Shown: one piece after another, positions 1 through 10,257 of the stretch
Position numbering within the stretch: position 1 is the stretch's first letter
Layout of the letters: each line of letters begins with the position of its first letter
Assembly (NCBI GenBank): GCA_046732255.1
Contig: JBKPMR010000062.1
Location: 1 to 64,000 of the forward strand
DNA: 64,000 nt
Direction: 5' to 3'
Source: DATBLE01 sp046732255
Lineage (GTDB): Bacteria > Actinomycetota > Thermoleophilia > Gaiellales > Gaiellaceae
The notes under the pieces: model-generated
Seen by the model: the letters and a program-made list of their open reading frames with translations, nothing else
Told to the model about the DNA's origin: nothing
The model's database searches: none
Made by a program: the position numbers and the translations under genes

Positions 1-1556
1 CTCCTCACCTCGACGCTCCGGGACGAGTGGGGCTTCGACGGCTGCGTCGTCTCCGACTACTTCTCGGTCCGCCAGCTGGCCGAGTACCACCGGCTGGCAC
101 CGACCGCCGAGGACGCGGCCGCCCTCGCGCTCAACGCGGGACTCGATCTCGAGCTCCCGGCCACCGACTGCTTCGGAGCGCCGCTGCTCGACGCGCTCGA
201 CGCCGGTCTCGTGGCCGAACCGACACTCGACGGCGCGGTTCGCCGTGTGCTCGGCGCGAAGTTCGCCCTCGGCCTGTTCGACGACCCGTACGTCGACGCA
301 GGCCGTGGTGCCCGTGCGGCCGCGACGGAGGCCCACCGGCGCATCGCGCGCCGGATCGCGCAGAAGAGCATCGTGCTCCTGAAGAACGACGGCATCCTCC
401 CCCTCGCGCCGGAAGCCGCGTCCGTCGCAGTGATCGGCCCGAATGCGGACGCGGCCCGGCACCTCTTCGGCGATTACTGCTATCCGGCCCACGTCGAGTC
501 GCTCCGCGAGGTGCTGCGCAGCGGTCGGAGCGAGCTCACGCCGGCACTCGACGACCTGACCACGATTGAGCCTGTCGAGCTCGGCACGCCGTCCGTGCTC
601 GACGCGCTGCGCGCCCGGCTCGGCGACCGGGTCGGGTTCGCGCCCGGCTGTGGCGTGCTGGACGCGGACCGCACCGGGTTCGAGGATGCGGTCGCTCTGG
701 CGGCGACCTCCGACGTCGCCGTCCTCGTAATGGGTGACAAGGCAGGACTGACCGACGACTGCACGACCGGCGAGTTCCGCGACCGCACCTCGTTCGATCT
801 CCCGGGCGTGCAGGAGGAGCTGGTGCAGGCGGTGCTCGAGACCGGCACCCCGGTCGTGCTCGTTCTGGTCGCGGGCAGGCCGGCGGCGAGCGCAGCCCTG
901 CACGAGGCTTGTGCGGCGGTCGTGCTCACCTGGTTACCGGGCGAAGAGGGAGCCGAGGCGATCGCCGACGTCCTCCTCGGCGACGTGAACCCCGGGGGAA
1001 AGCTGCCGATCTCCTACCCGCGGTCGACCGGCCAGATCCCGGTCTTCTACGGGCACAAGGTGTCCGGCGGTCGCTCACATCCGAAGGGCGACTACGTCGA
1101 CTCGCCGGCGGGGCCGCTCTACCCGTTCGGCCACGGCCTGTCCTACACGACGTTCGGGCTCTCCGAGACGACCGTCCGGCAGGAGGTCGTCGCGTGGGAC
1201 GAGTCGTTGACGGCCGAGGTGACGGTGACGAACAACGGCGACCGCCCTGGGGACGAGGTCGTCCAGCTCTATGTCCGCGACCCCCAGGCGAGCGTGACGA
1301 GGCCGGTGCTCGAGCTGAAGAGCTTTCTTCGGGTCGAGCTCGAGCCGGGCGAGTCGAAGCGCGTCACGTTCGAGGTTCCGGCCGCGCAGCTCGGGTTCTA
1401 CGATCGGAGCGTGTCGTTTGTCGTCGAGCCCGGGCAGATCGACGTCTTCGTCGGCGCCTCGTCCGCCGAGCTCGTCCCGGCCGGTTCGGTGACGATCGTC
1501 GAGGCGGCGTCGGGACAACCGCCCGAGAAGGCTTTCGACGGGGCCGCGAGCGTGCG

Positions 1557-1560
<4 letters not shown>
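1..1560 (+). CDS. Glycoside hydrolase family 3 beta-glycosidase, C-terminal part
   Basis: Hydrolyses terminal beta-linked sugars from oligosaccharides (GH3). The frame is open from base 1, so the start lies upstream of the window; 519 codons are visible. GFDGCVVSDY is read at once, and the Asp of SDY (bases 55-57) is the family nucleophile. Next come the second GH3 domain (KSIVLLKNDGILPL near base 370) and, from about base 1190, a fibronectin-type C-terminal domain (VTVTNNGDRPGDEVVQLYV). The TGA overlaps the GTG of the next gene (GTGA), so it is translationally coupled to a sugar ABC ATPase. Substrate preference cannot be read from this part. Confidence 0.93.
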
Positions 1561-2774
<1,214 letters not shown>

Positions 2775-2783
2775 AAAGCGGCG

Positions 2784-3758
2784 TTGCCGCTCTACGACCT
2801 TCCGCTCGAGCAGCTCCGGACCTACCGCTCCGCCGTCGCCGCGCCGGGCGACCTGGACGAGTTCTGGACACGGGCCCTCGACGCCGCCCGCTCGTCGGCG
2901 GCCGAGCCGGCGCTCGAGCCGTACGAGCCCGACACGTACCGCGCGCTCGAGGTCTCCGACGTCACCTTCAGCGGCGCCGACGGGCACCCGGTCCGAGCCT
3001 GGTACCTCCGCCCCCGTGGAACGAGCGATCCCCTGCCTTGCCGGGTCGCGTTCGTCGGCTACGGCGGGGGCCGTGACCTCCCCGCCGCACATGCGCTCTA
3101 TCCGTCGTGCGGCTTCGCCGCCTTCGTCATGGACACGCGCGCACAGGGCGGCACCTGGTCGGCCGGCCACACCGCCGATCCGGGCGGAGGCACGTCAGGG
3201 GCCGAGCATCCGGGCGTCATGACCCGAGGGCTTCTCGATCCCGAGACCTACTACTACCGGCGCCTCTACGTCGACGCGGTGCGCGCGGCCGAAACGGCCG
3301 CGGGGCTCCCGGGGGTGGACCCGGAACGGATCGCAGTCGCGGGACGGAGCCAGGGCGGGGCGCTCGCGCTCGCCGCCGCTGCACTCGCGCCGGATCTCGT
3401 CCGGCTGTGCCATGCCGACGTGCCGTTCCTCTGCGACATCCCCCGCGGCATGGACGTCGCGCTCGAGCCGCCCTACACGGAGCTCGTCGAGTACCTGGCC
3501 GTGCACCCGGCCCGCGAAGCCGACGCCCGGCGGACGCTCGCCTACGTGGACAACGCCGTGCTCGCCGCGCAAGTCACGGCTCGAACGCTCGTGTCGGTCG
3601 GCCTGCGCGACCGAATCACCCCGCCCTCGACGATCTTCGCCGCCTACAACGCGCTCTCCGCGCCGAAGGAGCTCGTCGTCCTGCCGTACTCCGGGCACGA
3701 GCAGTCCACGACCCACGTCGAGTACCAGCTGGCCCAATTCGCGAGTGAATTGGGCTAG
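2784..3758 (+). CDS. Acetylxylan esterase / cephalosporin-C deacetylase family (AXE1)
   Basis: An alpha/beta hydrolase of 324 aa that removes acetyl groups from decorated sugars. The N-terminal helix LDEFWTRAL and the oxyanion region VGYGGGRDLP are typical of AXE1. The nucleophile Ser is in GRSQGG (about residue 192), the Asp in VGLRDRITPP and the His in PYSGHEQ. The start is TTG, 9 bases after the ABC ATPase stop. Its place after GH3 and a sugar ATPase supports a role in using acetylated plant polysaccharide. The last codons lie in a 9-bp hairpin (3732-3755). Confidence 0.88.
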   Translation: MPLYDLPLEQLRTYRSAVAAPGDLDEFWTRALDAARSSAAEPALEPYEPDTYRALEVSDVTFSGADGHPVRAWYLRPRGTSDPLPCRVAFVGYGGGRDLPAAHALYPSCGFAAFVMDTRAQGGTWSAGHTADPGGGTSGAEHPGVMTRGLLDPETYYYRRLYVDAVRAAETAAGLPGVDPERIAVAGRSQGGALALAAAALAPDLVRLCHADVPFLCDIPRGMDVALEPPYTELVEYLAVHPAREADARRTLAYVDNAVLAAQVTARTLVSVGLRDRITPPSTIFAAYNALSAPKELVVLPYSGHEQSTTHVEYQLAQFASELG

Positions 3759-3765
3759 AAACGGC

Positions 3766-3790
3766 GAAGGGCCGGCAAAGCCGGCCCTTC
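3766..3790. terminator. Bidirectional terminator hairpin
   Basis: A perfect 11-bp stem (GAAGGGCCGGC / GCCGGCCCTTC) with loop AAA lies between convergent genes, the esterase on plus and groEL on minus. On the minus strand it is followed shortly by TTT. It probably ends both transcripts. A 9-bp hairpin at 3732-3755 overlaps the esterase stop. Confidence 0.75.
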
Positions 3791-3814
3791 GAGCAAAACG
3801 GCGGAGCCGTTCGG

Positions 3815-5446
<1,632 letters not shown>

Positions 5447-5469
5447 TTCAGTCTTCCTCCGTTACCTAG

Positions 5470-5811
5470 TTAGGCCTTGGCGCCGGCGAGGGCCTTCTTG
5501 CCCTTCGCCTTGGCACCCGTGGACACGACCTTCGCGAGTACGTCGGACTCGCGGAGGATGAGAAGCTCGTCGACACCGACCTTGACCTCGGTGCCGCCGT
5601 ACTTCGAGAAGATCACCTCGTCGCCCTCGGCGACGTCGAGCGGGATCAGCTCGCCGGACTGCTCCGAGCGGTTGCCCGGGCCGACCGCGAGCACGCGACC
5701 ACGCTGCGGCTTCTCCTTGGCCGTGTCCGGCAGGACGATCCCGCTGAACGTCGTCTCCTCCTCTTCGAGGACCTCGACGATGAGCCGATCGCCAAGCGGC
5801 TGCAAATCCAT
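5470..5811 (-). CDS. groS: Co-chaperonin GroES (Hsp10)
   Basis: Seven-fold lid of the GroEL chamber, 113 aa. It reads MDLQPLGDRLIVEVLEEEE, then the mobile loop (TTFSGIVLPDTAKEKPQ) and GDEVIFSKYGGTEVK. ATG 5811 is chosen over the longer frame to 5901 because a GGAGG Shine-Dalgarno (5819-5823) sits 7 bases upstream and family members begin here. A Lys/Ala-rich tail (GAKAKGKKALAGAKA) of about 15 residues exceeds the usual ~97-aa length; its role is unknown. Confidence 0.96.
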   Translation of the reverse strand: MDLQPLGDRLIVEVLEEEETTFSGIVLPDTAKEKPQRGRVLAVGPGNRSEQSGELIPLDVAEGDEVIFSKYGGTEVKVGVDELLILRESDVLAKVVSTGAKAKGKKALAGAKA

Positions 5812-5841
5812 TCCACGACCTCCGTTGAGAGTGTTTCGTTG

Positions 5842-5868
5842 GTAGCACTCTCTCCCCGAGAGTGCCAG
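5842..5868 (-). promoter_or_regulatory. CIRCE operator (HrcA binding site)
   Basis: GTAGCACTC, a 9-base spacer, then GAGTGCCAG. This matches the CIRCE consensus TTAGCACTC-N9-GAGTGCTAA at 15 of 18 positions. It lies in the groES leader between the promoter and the Shine-Dalgarno, so HrcA repression of groESL is expected. hrcA itself is not in the window. Confidence 0.93.
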
Positions 5869-5873
5869 CGGCA

Positions 5874-5901
5874 GTCTAACGATGACGCCGCGGCTGCGCA
5901 A
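5874..5901 (-). promoter_or_regulatory. Candidate groESL promoter
   Basis: On the minus strand TTGCGC (5896-5901) and TTAGAC (5874-5879) are separated by 16 bases and placed directly upstream of the CIRCE operator, so initiation would fall inside the operator. Read from consensus only. Confidence 0.5.
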
Positions 5902-5933
5902 GCAATCTTAGCGGCCGAGACTGAGATCTTGGG

Positions 5934-6053
5934 AAACGGAATCGGAGCCAGGCACCTCAACCCCGGAACGGCGGGAGCCTGGCACCGATGCTACGTTCGG
6001 AGCCAGGCACCTCAACCCCGGAACGGCGGGAGCCTGGCACCGATGCTACGTTC
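5934..6053 (+). repeat. Palindromic repeat family 1, tandem 55-bp duplication
   Basis: AAACGGAATC is followed by two identical 55-base units (5944-5998 and 5999-6053). Each unit has arms GGAGCCAGGCACC and GGAGCCTGGCACC, which pair over 13 bases with two mismatches. The unit ends in GATGCTACGTTC, and the second copy's end supplies the -10 box of the Nudix gene. A close relative lies before lipA (16079) and a short one inside nuoD (27135). Confidence 0.88.
6047..6052 (+). promoter_or_regulatory. -10 box (TACGTT), Nudix gene
   Basis: TANNNT hexamer ending 7 bases before GTG 6060, with no Shine-Dalgarno: leaderless signature. The box lies in the end of the 55-bp repeat. Confidence 0.55.
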
Positions 6054-6059
6054 GCTGCC

Positions 6060-6494
6060 GTGCGACGGGAGTTCTCGGCCGGCGGGGTGCTCGTGCGGCG
6101 TCTGCGAGGCGACTGGGCGATGGCGGCGATCCGGCCAGGCGGCAAGCCCGCCGGCGTCTGGGCACTGCCGAAGGGCCTGATCGGCGCCGGGGAGGATCCG
6201 GCCGCGACCGCCTTGCGCGAGGTCGAGGAGGAGACCGGCGTCCGTGGCCGCCTCGACCGCAAGCTGGGCGACGTCCGCTACGTCTACACATGGCAGGGCG
6301 AGCGCGTCTTCAAGGTGGTCAGCTTCTACCTCGTCCGCTACTCGAGCGGCCGGCTCGGCGCGATCCCGTCCGAATTCGAGCACGAAGTCGCGGAGGCTCG
6401 CTGGCTGCCGCTCGCCGACGCGCCGCGCCTGCTCGCCTACGGCGGCGAGCGCGAGATGGCCGCGAAGGCGATCCAGGTCGTGCGCGATCTATGA
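6060..6494 (+). CDS. Nudix hydrolase (MutT family)
   Basis: Pyrophosphohydrolase of nucleoside-diphosphate-linked compounds, 144 aa. The Nudix box G-x5-E-x7-REVEEETGV is intact (starting GLIGAGEDPA, about residues 38-60). The N-terminal strand EFSAGGVLVRR and the small size resemble diadenosine polyphosphate hydrolases or MutT; the substrate is not decidable. GTG 6060 is chosen over ATG 5988 because the longer form would translate the repeat and because a -10 box lies 7 bases upstream. The next gene starts 9 bases after the stop. Confidence 0.88.
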   Translation: MRREFSAGGVLVRRLRGDWAMAAIRPGGKPAGVWALPKGLIGAGEDPAATALREVEEETGVRGRLDRKLGDVRYVYTWQGERVFKVVSFYLVRYSSGRLGAIPSEFEHEVAEARWLPLADAPRLLAYGGEREMAAKAIQVVRDL

Positions 6495-6503
6495 TCCGCG
6501 CCG

Positions 6504-6851
6504 GTGGAAGCGCTGAACTTCTACTCGCCGATCGTCGAGAACCAGCTGCGCAGCGGTCGCAAGTCCGCGACGATCCGGCTCGGCGACAAGTCCGCCAAGT
6601 ACCGCAAGGGCATGATCGTCTCGGTGCTCGCCGGCCCGCGCTTCTCGCCGCGGAAGAAGATCTTCGACGCGGTGATCGACAAGGTCGAGGTGAAGCGGCT
6701 CGGCGACCTGTCCCCGAACGAGATCGAGCACGACAACCCCGAGATCCGCCGGGTCGAGGATATGTGCGGGTTTCTCGGGTCGCTGTACAACCGTGACGTC
6801 TCCGAGGACGACGTCGTCACGCTGATCCGCTTCTCCGAGATCCGGGGCTGA
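6504..6851 (+). CDS. ASCH-domain protein
   Basis: A 115-aa protein resembling the ASCH fold, a PUA-like domain thought to bind RNA. Visible are the N-terminal FYSPIVENQLRSGRKSATIR with its conserved KSATIR turn, a Lys-rich patch (KSAKYRKG) and VTLIRFSEI at the end. GTG start, 9 bases after the Nudix gene and 1 base before the next gene, so probably co-transcribed. No substrate is evident, and the family assignment rests on motif shape. Confidence 0.7.
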   Translation: MEALNFYSPIVENQLRSGRKSATIRLGDKSAKYRKGMIVSVLAGPRFSPRKKIFDAVIDKVEVKRLGDLSPNEIEHDNPEIRRVEDMCGFLGSLYNRDVSEDDVVTLIRFSEIRG

Positions 6852-6852
6852 C

Positions 6853-7374
6853 ATGCTCCACTACCTCTCGCGCGCCGGCCGCACCAAGCGCCGCCGCGGG
6901 AAACAGGACGAGCGCCTCGGCGGCTACACGTACGGGACGATCATCGTGCTCGCCACGATCGTCGGCGCTGCGCAGGCGTTCAAGCACGGGGCGGGCCACA
7001 TCGCGATCATCGTCCTGGTGACTGCAATCGTGTTCTGGCTGGCACACGTGTACTCGGACGCAATCGCCGAAAGCCTGGCCCGGGAGCAGCGCATCAGCTG
7101 GACCGAGCTCAGGGAGATCGCCGCCCGCGAGAGCTCGATCATCGAGGCCGCCGTCGTTCCGGTGCTACTCCTCGCCGGCGGAACGCTCGACCTCTACTCC
7201 GTCCGCGTCGCCGTCTGGCTGGCCTTCGTCGCCGGGCTCGTCGTGCTCGTCGCCGAGGGGTTGGCCGTGGCGCGCGCGGAACGGCTCCGCCTCGTCGCGA
7301 CGCTCGCGATCGTCGGAGCGAACCTCGGACTCGGCCTCATGCTGGTCGCCCTCAAGCTCTGGGTGAGCCACTAG
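6853..7374 (+). CDS. Integral membrane protein of unknown function
   Basis: 173 aa. A very basic N-terminus (RAGRTKRRRGKQDER) is followed by about five hydrophobic segments (IIVLATIVGAAQA, IAIIVLVTAIVFWLA, AAVVPVLLLAGG, VAVWLAFVAGLVVLVAEG, LVATLAIVGANLGLGLMLVA). A charged loop lies between segments 2 and 3 (SLAREQRISWTELREIAARE). I do not recognise the family. It starts one base after the ASCH gene stop, so it belongs to that operon. Confidence 0.8.
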   Translation: MLHYLSRAGRTKRRRGKQDERLGGYTYGTIIVLATIVGAAQAFKHGAGHIAIIVLVTAIVFWLAHVYSDAIAESLAREQRISWTELREIAARESSIIEAAVVPVLLLAGGTLDLYSVRVAVWLAFVAGLVVLVAEGLAVARAERLRLVATLAIVGANLGLGLMLVALKLWVSH

Positions 7375-7392
7375 GACGGGTCCGGCTTCCCC

Positions 7393-8967
7393 CTACTGAC
7401 CGCGGCTCTTCGGGTCGACTCCCGCAAAGGTGAGGAAATCGACCATGCGGAAGTCGCCCCGCTGGCGCGAGGGCAGCGTCGGCCGCCAGTCGCGGTCGTA
7501 GGCGAGGTACGACGCCGGGTCGCTCTCGAGCAGACCGACGATCACCTCGCCGACGAGGCGGCCGCCGACCGGCCCGAGCCGGAGACCGTCCTCGACCAGC
7601 TCGGCTTCCTTGAGGACGTAGTACCAGAGCGGGGTCGAGCGCTCGAGATCGAGCCCGTAGCCGTGCAGCTCGCCCAAGTCGGCCGGCGACAGCGCCGACA
7701 CGCCCATCCGCTTTGCGATCGCCTGCCCCGAGGGGAGCTCCCAGGTGAGGTGCCGGAGCATTGTCCGCACGGGAAGAACGACCGGCGGGGCGTGGTTCGC
7801 GATCGCGCCGAGCGGCAGGTCGAAGAGCGGCGTCGAGATGCGGGTGTCGATCCGCTTGTTCGGCTTGACCTGACCGTCGCCGAAGTCGAAGAACGTCTGC
7901 CAGCCGACGAACCGGCGAGGCGCGCGGGAGCCGCCGCGCAGGTCGTCCGGGTCGGGCCCGCTCGCCTTCGGGTCGAAGATCATCGCGAAGAACGGCTTCC
8001 CGTTGTCGCCCGCGAGGTTGGCGCGGTACGAGGGGCGCACCATCGAGTGGCCGAAGCGGTACGCGGCACCCTGGAACTCCACGGGGATGAACGCCTCGCC
8101 CTTGCGCGGCCGGTAGAAGCGCCGCCCCCGCCGGACGATCGAGTTCACCATCGACTGGCCGACGAAGAGCGGCAGGAACTCGTGCAGGATCAGCCACTGG
8201 TAGTGCCAGGTGGTCAAGCGGCGGGCCTGCGAGTACGCCTCGGCCTCGTCGGTCGTCCCGCCGGCGCGAAGCCGGTCGACGGCGTTGTTGTGGAACTTCA
8301 AGAACGCCGCCTGCATCCCGGCGATGACGACGTGCTCGTCGTTCCGCGGGTCGCCGATGATCGCGGTCCCGTCCGCCATGCGCGGGACGTCCTCGAACAG
8401 CCCGCCCGACTCGACCTTGAGCTTCGCCCGGTCGGACGGGTCGTACAGCTGCGGCGAGCCGACCGGCCCCGCGCCGTACACCGAGTCGAGGTCGAACGAC
8501 GGCGTGCGGCCGTTCAGCGACCGCTCCGGCGAGGTCGGCTTCCCCAGCGGAGACCCGGTGTCGAAGGTCATGTCGTGGTCCATGAACTGGCCGATGAACG
8601 TCACCCCCGCCGTGTGGTTCGGGTTGTTCGGGTTGTGGGCCGACAGCGAGAGATCGGTGATCAGATCCGCCGGGCCGCGCTCGAGCGCGTCGCGCGCGTC
8701 GAGGATGCCGCCCGGCGAGCCGATGTCGACCAGCGCCGCCTCGAGCCCGCGCCGGCCCGACGCTGCGAACGGCGCCATCCGCTCGAAGATCCGCCCGAAG
8801 TGCTGGGCCGTGCCAGCGCGCTGGCGTGCGGCCGCCTTGGGCATCGCCGCCGCGGCACCGGCACCGAAGCCGCCCGACGTTCCGACCGCGACTGCCCCCA
8901 CCCCCACCCGGCCGAGGAACCCACCCCGGCTGAAGCGGCGTTCCGGTTCCTTCCCAACGGTGCTCAT
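7393..8967 (-). CDS. Tat-exported haem peroxidase, animal (myeloperoxidase-like) family
   Basis: 524-aa haem peroxidase predicted to act outside the membrane. The N-terminus carries the twin-arginine signal RRFSRGGFLG followed by a hydrophobic, Ala/Gly-rich stretch. The distal site GQFMDHDMTF has the catalytic Gln-Asp-His of the superfamily, DLDSVYG is the usual calcium/linker motif, and FLKFHNNAVDRL carries the proximal-His helix. ATG 8967 has a strong AGGAGG Shine-Dalgarno, unlike most neighbours. The natural substrate is unknown. It is convergent with the membrane-protein gene, 18 bases away. Confidence 0.92.
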   Translation of the reverse strand: MSTVGKEPERRFSRGGFLGRVGVGAVAVGTSGGFGAGAAAAMPKAAARQRAGTAQHFGRIFERMAPFAASGRRGLEAALVDIGSPGGILDARDALERGPADLITDLSLSAHNPNNPNHTAGVTFIGQFMDHDMTFDTGSPLGKPTSPERSLNGRTPSFDLDSVYGAGPVGSPQLYDPSDRAKLKVESGGLFEDVPRMADGTAIIGDPRNDEHVVIAGMQAAFLKFHNNAVDRLRAGGTTDEAEAYSQARRLTTWHYQWLILHEFLPLFVGQSMVNSIVRRGRRFYRPRKGEAFIPVEFQGAAYRFGHSMVRPSYRANLAGDNGKPFFAMIFDPKASGPDPDDLRGGSRAPRRFVGWQTFFDFGDGQVKPNKRIDTRISTPLFDLPLGAIANHAPPVVLPVRTMLRHLTWELPSGQAIAKRMGVSALSPADLGELHGYGLDLERSTPLWYYVLKEAELVEDGLRLGPVGGRLVGEVIVGLLESDPASYLAYDRDWRPTLPSRQRGDFRMVDFLTFAGVDPKSRGQ

Positions 8968-9027
8968 CGCAACCTCCTCTCCCTTTTCGGATCTAGACGG
9001 ACGACGAAAAGCCGCTCTTCCATCGAG

Positions 9028-9237
9028 CTAACACAGGTGTGCGGGATTGCACTCGCCAGGGTCATCGTTGCCGCGGGCGACGTTCGCGCCGACCGGCGGG
9101 ACGAAGATCGCCGTCACGTACCGGACCGGAACGCCGTCCCCGGTCAGTTCTTCGGCGGCCGCGCACGCCTGCTCCTCGCTGCTCGCCGCAGCGCGATCCT
9201 CCCCGGAGACATACAGCTCGACGAAGTATTCGGCCAT
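9028..9237 (-). CDS. Small DUF4242-like protein
   Basis: 69 aa. MAEYFVELYVSGED, then GVPVRYVTAIFVP, resembles the ferredoxin-like DUF4242 family. The C-terminus (GANVARGNDDPGECNPAHLC) does not match the usual acidic, aromatic ending, so the protein may be diverged or end-shuffled. ATG 9237 is preferred over the frame to 9303 because a TACCCT box sits 6 bases upstream. No function is assigned. Confidence 0.5.
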   Translation of the reverse strand: MAEYFVELYVSGEDRAAASSEEQACAAAEELTGDGVPVRYVTAIFVPPVGANVARGNDDPGECNPAHLC

Positions 9238-9243
9238 GCGGCG

Positions 9244-9249
9244 AGGGTA
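9244..9249 (-). promoter_or_regulatory. -10 box (TACCCT), DUF4242-like gene
   Basis: Ends 6 bases before ATG 9237 on the minus strand, with no Shine-Dalgarno between: leaderless signature. Confidence 0.45.
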
Positions 9250-9308
9250 CGCCCGTCCGCTCGGCTGCGAAATAAGGGAAACCCCTGGACTTTTGATGAG
9301 CACAGAGA

Positions 9309-9334
9309 GGGACAGGTCGTACAGACCTGTTCCC
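9309..9334. repeat. Palindrome, GGGACAGG family
   Basis: GGGACAGGTC, loop GTACA, GACCTGTTCCC: a 10-bp stem with one bulged T. Related hairpins lie at 14203-14225 and 33863-33929. It sits 18 bases from the end of the LuxR pseudogene. Confidence 0.65.
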
Positions 9335-9351
9335 GGTTCTGTCCTTGACAG

Positions 9352-9823
9352 CTATCGAGTCGACGAAAGCCGGAGGTCGGGCTGCGCTCGCGATCGAACG
9401 CCGAGCTTCGCGTACACGCGCGGGAGGTGGCCCTCAACCGTCTTCACGGAGACGAAAAGGCTCTGGGCGATCTGCTTGTTGGCGACCCCATCCGCTGCCA
9501 GCTCTGCAACCCGCCGCTCAGCGGGGTGAGCTCACCGCTCGGCTGCGGACGGCGTGCCCCGACGCGGGCAAGCTCGGCGCGAGTCTCGTCGACCCAAACG
9601 GGGACCCCCAGTCGGCGAAGAGGGCATCGGCCCGTTCGAGCGTCCGCCGTGCCGCCCCCCACCTGCGGTGCCGGCGCTGCGGGCGACCGAGCGCAAGCGG
9701 CGACCATGCGGCGTCGAACCGGAGCCCAAGTACCCGCCGAGCAAGACCAGCGCGCGCGCACCGTCGTCGCGTTCCATGAACGCGTGCAGCAGCGCAAGCT
9801 CCGGCTCTCGCTCGACCGGTTGC
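9352..9823 (-). pseudogene. Decayed LuxR-family (LAL-type) ATP-binding regulator
   Basis: Three reading frames on the minus strand each carry a piece of one protein. The N-terminal VEREPELALLHAFMERDD runs into ALVLLGG, where the P-loop should follow, but this jumps straight to GLRFDAAWSPLALGR, normally several hundred residues later. TLERADALFADWGSP continues in that frame, VDETRAELARVGARRP in another, and the LuxR helix-turn-helix VANKQIAQSLFVSVKTVEGH in a third, ending TAG at 9352-9354. A large internal deletion and at least two frameshifts make it non-functional. Typical relatives are about 900 aa. Confidence 0.82.
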
Positions 9824-9907
9824 ACGCGGACGCCTCTGACGGCTGCCAACGGTGGGCCCTTCGCGGGCTTGATCGCACAGCCCTCCACCAGGGACAAACG
9901 GGCGCGG

Positions 9908-10183
9908 CTAGGGCGAGCGGCGGATGGGTGTCCCGAACAGATCCGGCGGCCTCAGCTCGCCCCCGCATGCCTCGCACTCGACCGCGAACACGGATGAGAA
10001 CGGCGCGCTGCACGCAGGACAGCGGGAGCGCATCTCACCGCCGCACTGCGGACAGGCGTCGGGAAGCGCGTCCTCCCACTGCTCGAAGTACCGCTGCGCG
10101 AACCCGCAGCCGAGGCAGACGGCAACCCAGTCGCCGAGCACCTTGCGCCGCTCCTCGCGAAGCCAGTCGGCGCCCTTGCCCAT
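9908..10183 (-). CDS. Zinc-ribbon protein of unknown function
   Basis: 91 aa with three zinc-knuckle pairs: CLGC, CPQC plus CPAC, and CEAC. It begins MGKGADWLREERRKVLGDWV. The Cys spacing fits two treble-clef or ribbon zinc sites, and there is no catalytic motif. ATG 10183 is chosen because TACGCT lies 6 bases upstream; the frame extends to 10207. It could bind nucleic acid or act as an adaptor. Confidence 0.72.
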   Translation of the reverse strand: MGKGADWLREERRKVLGDWVAVCLGCGFAQRYFEQWEDALPDACPQCGGEMRSRCPACSAPFSSVFAVECEACGGELRPPDLFGTPIRRSP

Positions 10184-10189
10184 GACGCC

Positions 10190-10195
10190 AGCGTA
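10190..10195 (-). promoter_or_regulatory. -10 box (TACGCT), zinc-ribbon gene
   Basis: Ends 6 bases before ATG 10183 on the minus strand; no Shine-Dalgarno. Confidence 0.5.
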
Positions 10196-10242
10196 GTTCA
10201 GCGGCACCGTTCGAGCACGGTCGCAGGATCTGCAGCGCTCGC

Positions 10243-10248
10243 TAGAGT
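10243..10248 (+). promoter_or_regulatory. -10 box (TAGAGT), 2-oxo acid dehydrogenase operon
   Basis: TAGAGT, then 9 bases (TTCGACTTC), then ATG 10258. There is no Shine-Dalgarno, so the operon is predicted to be transcribed leaderless. Confidence 0.6.
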
Positions 10249-10257
10249 TTCGACTTC

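Noticed and set aside
5934..6053. Tandem repeat considered as a CRISPR start
   Set aside because: Units are directly adjacent without variable spacers, only two exist, and no cas genes are near.
5988..6059. ATG 5988 as Nudix start, giving 168 aa
   Set aside because: The extra 24 residues are translated repeat sequence; a -10 box and GTG 6060 fit better.
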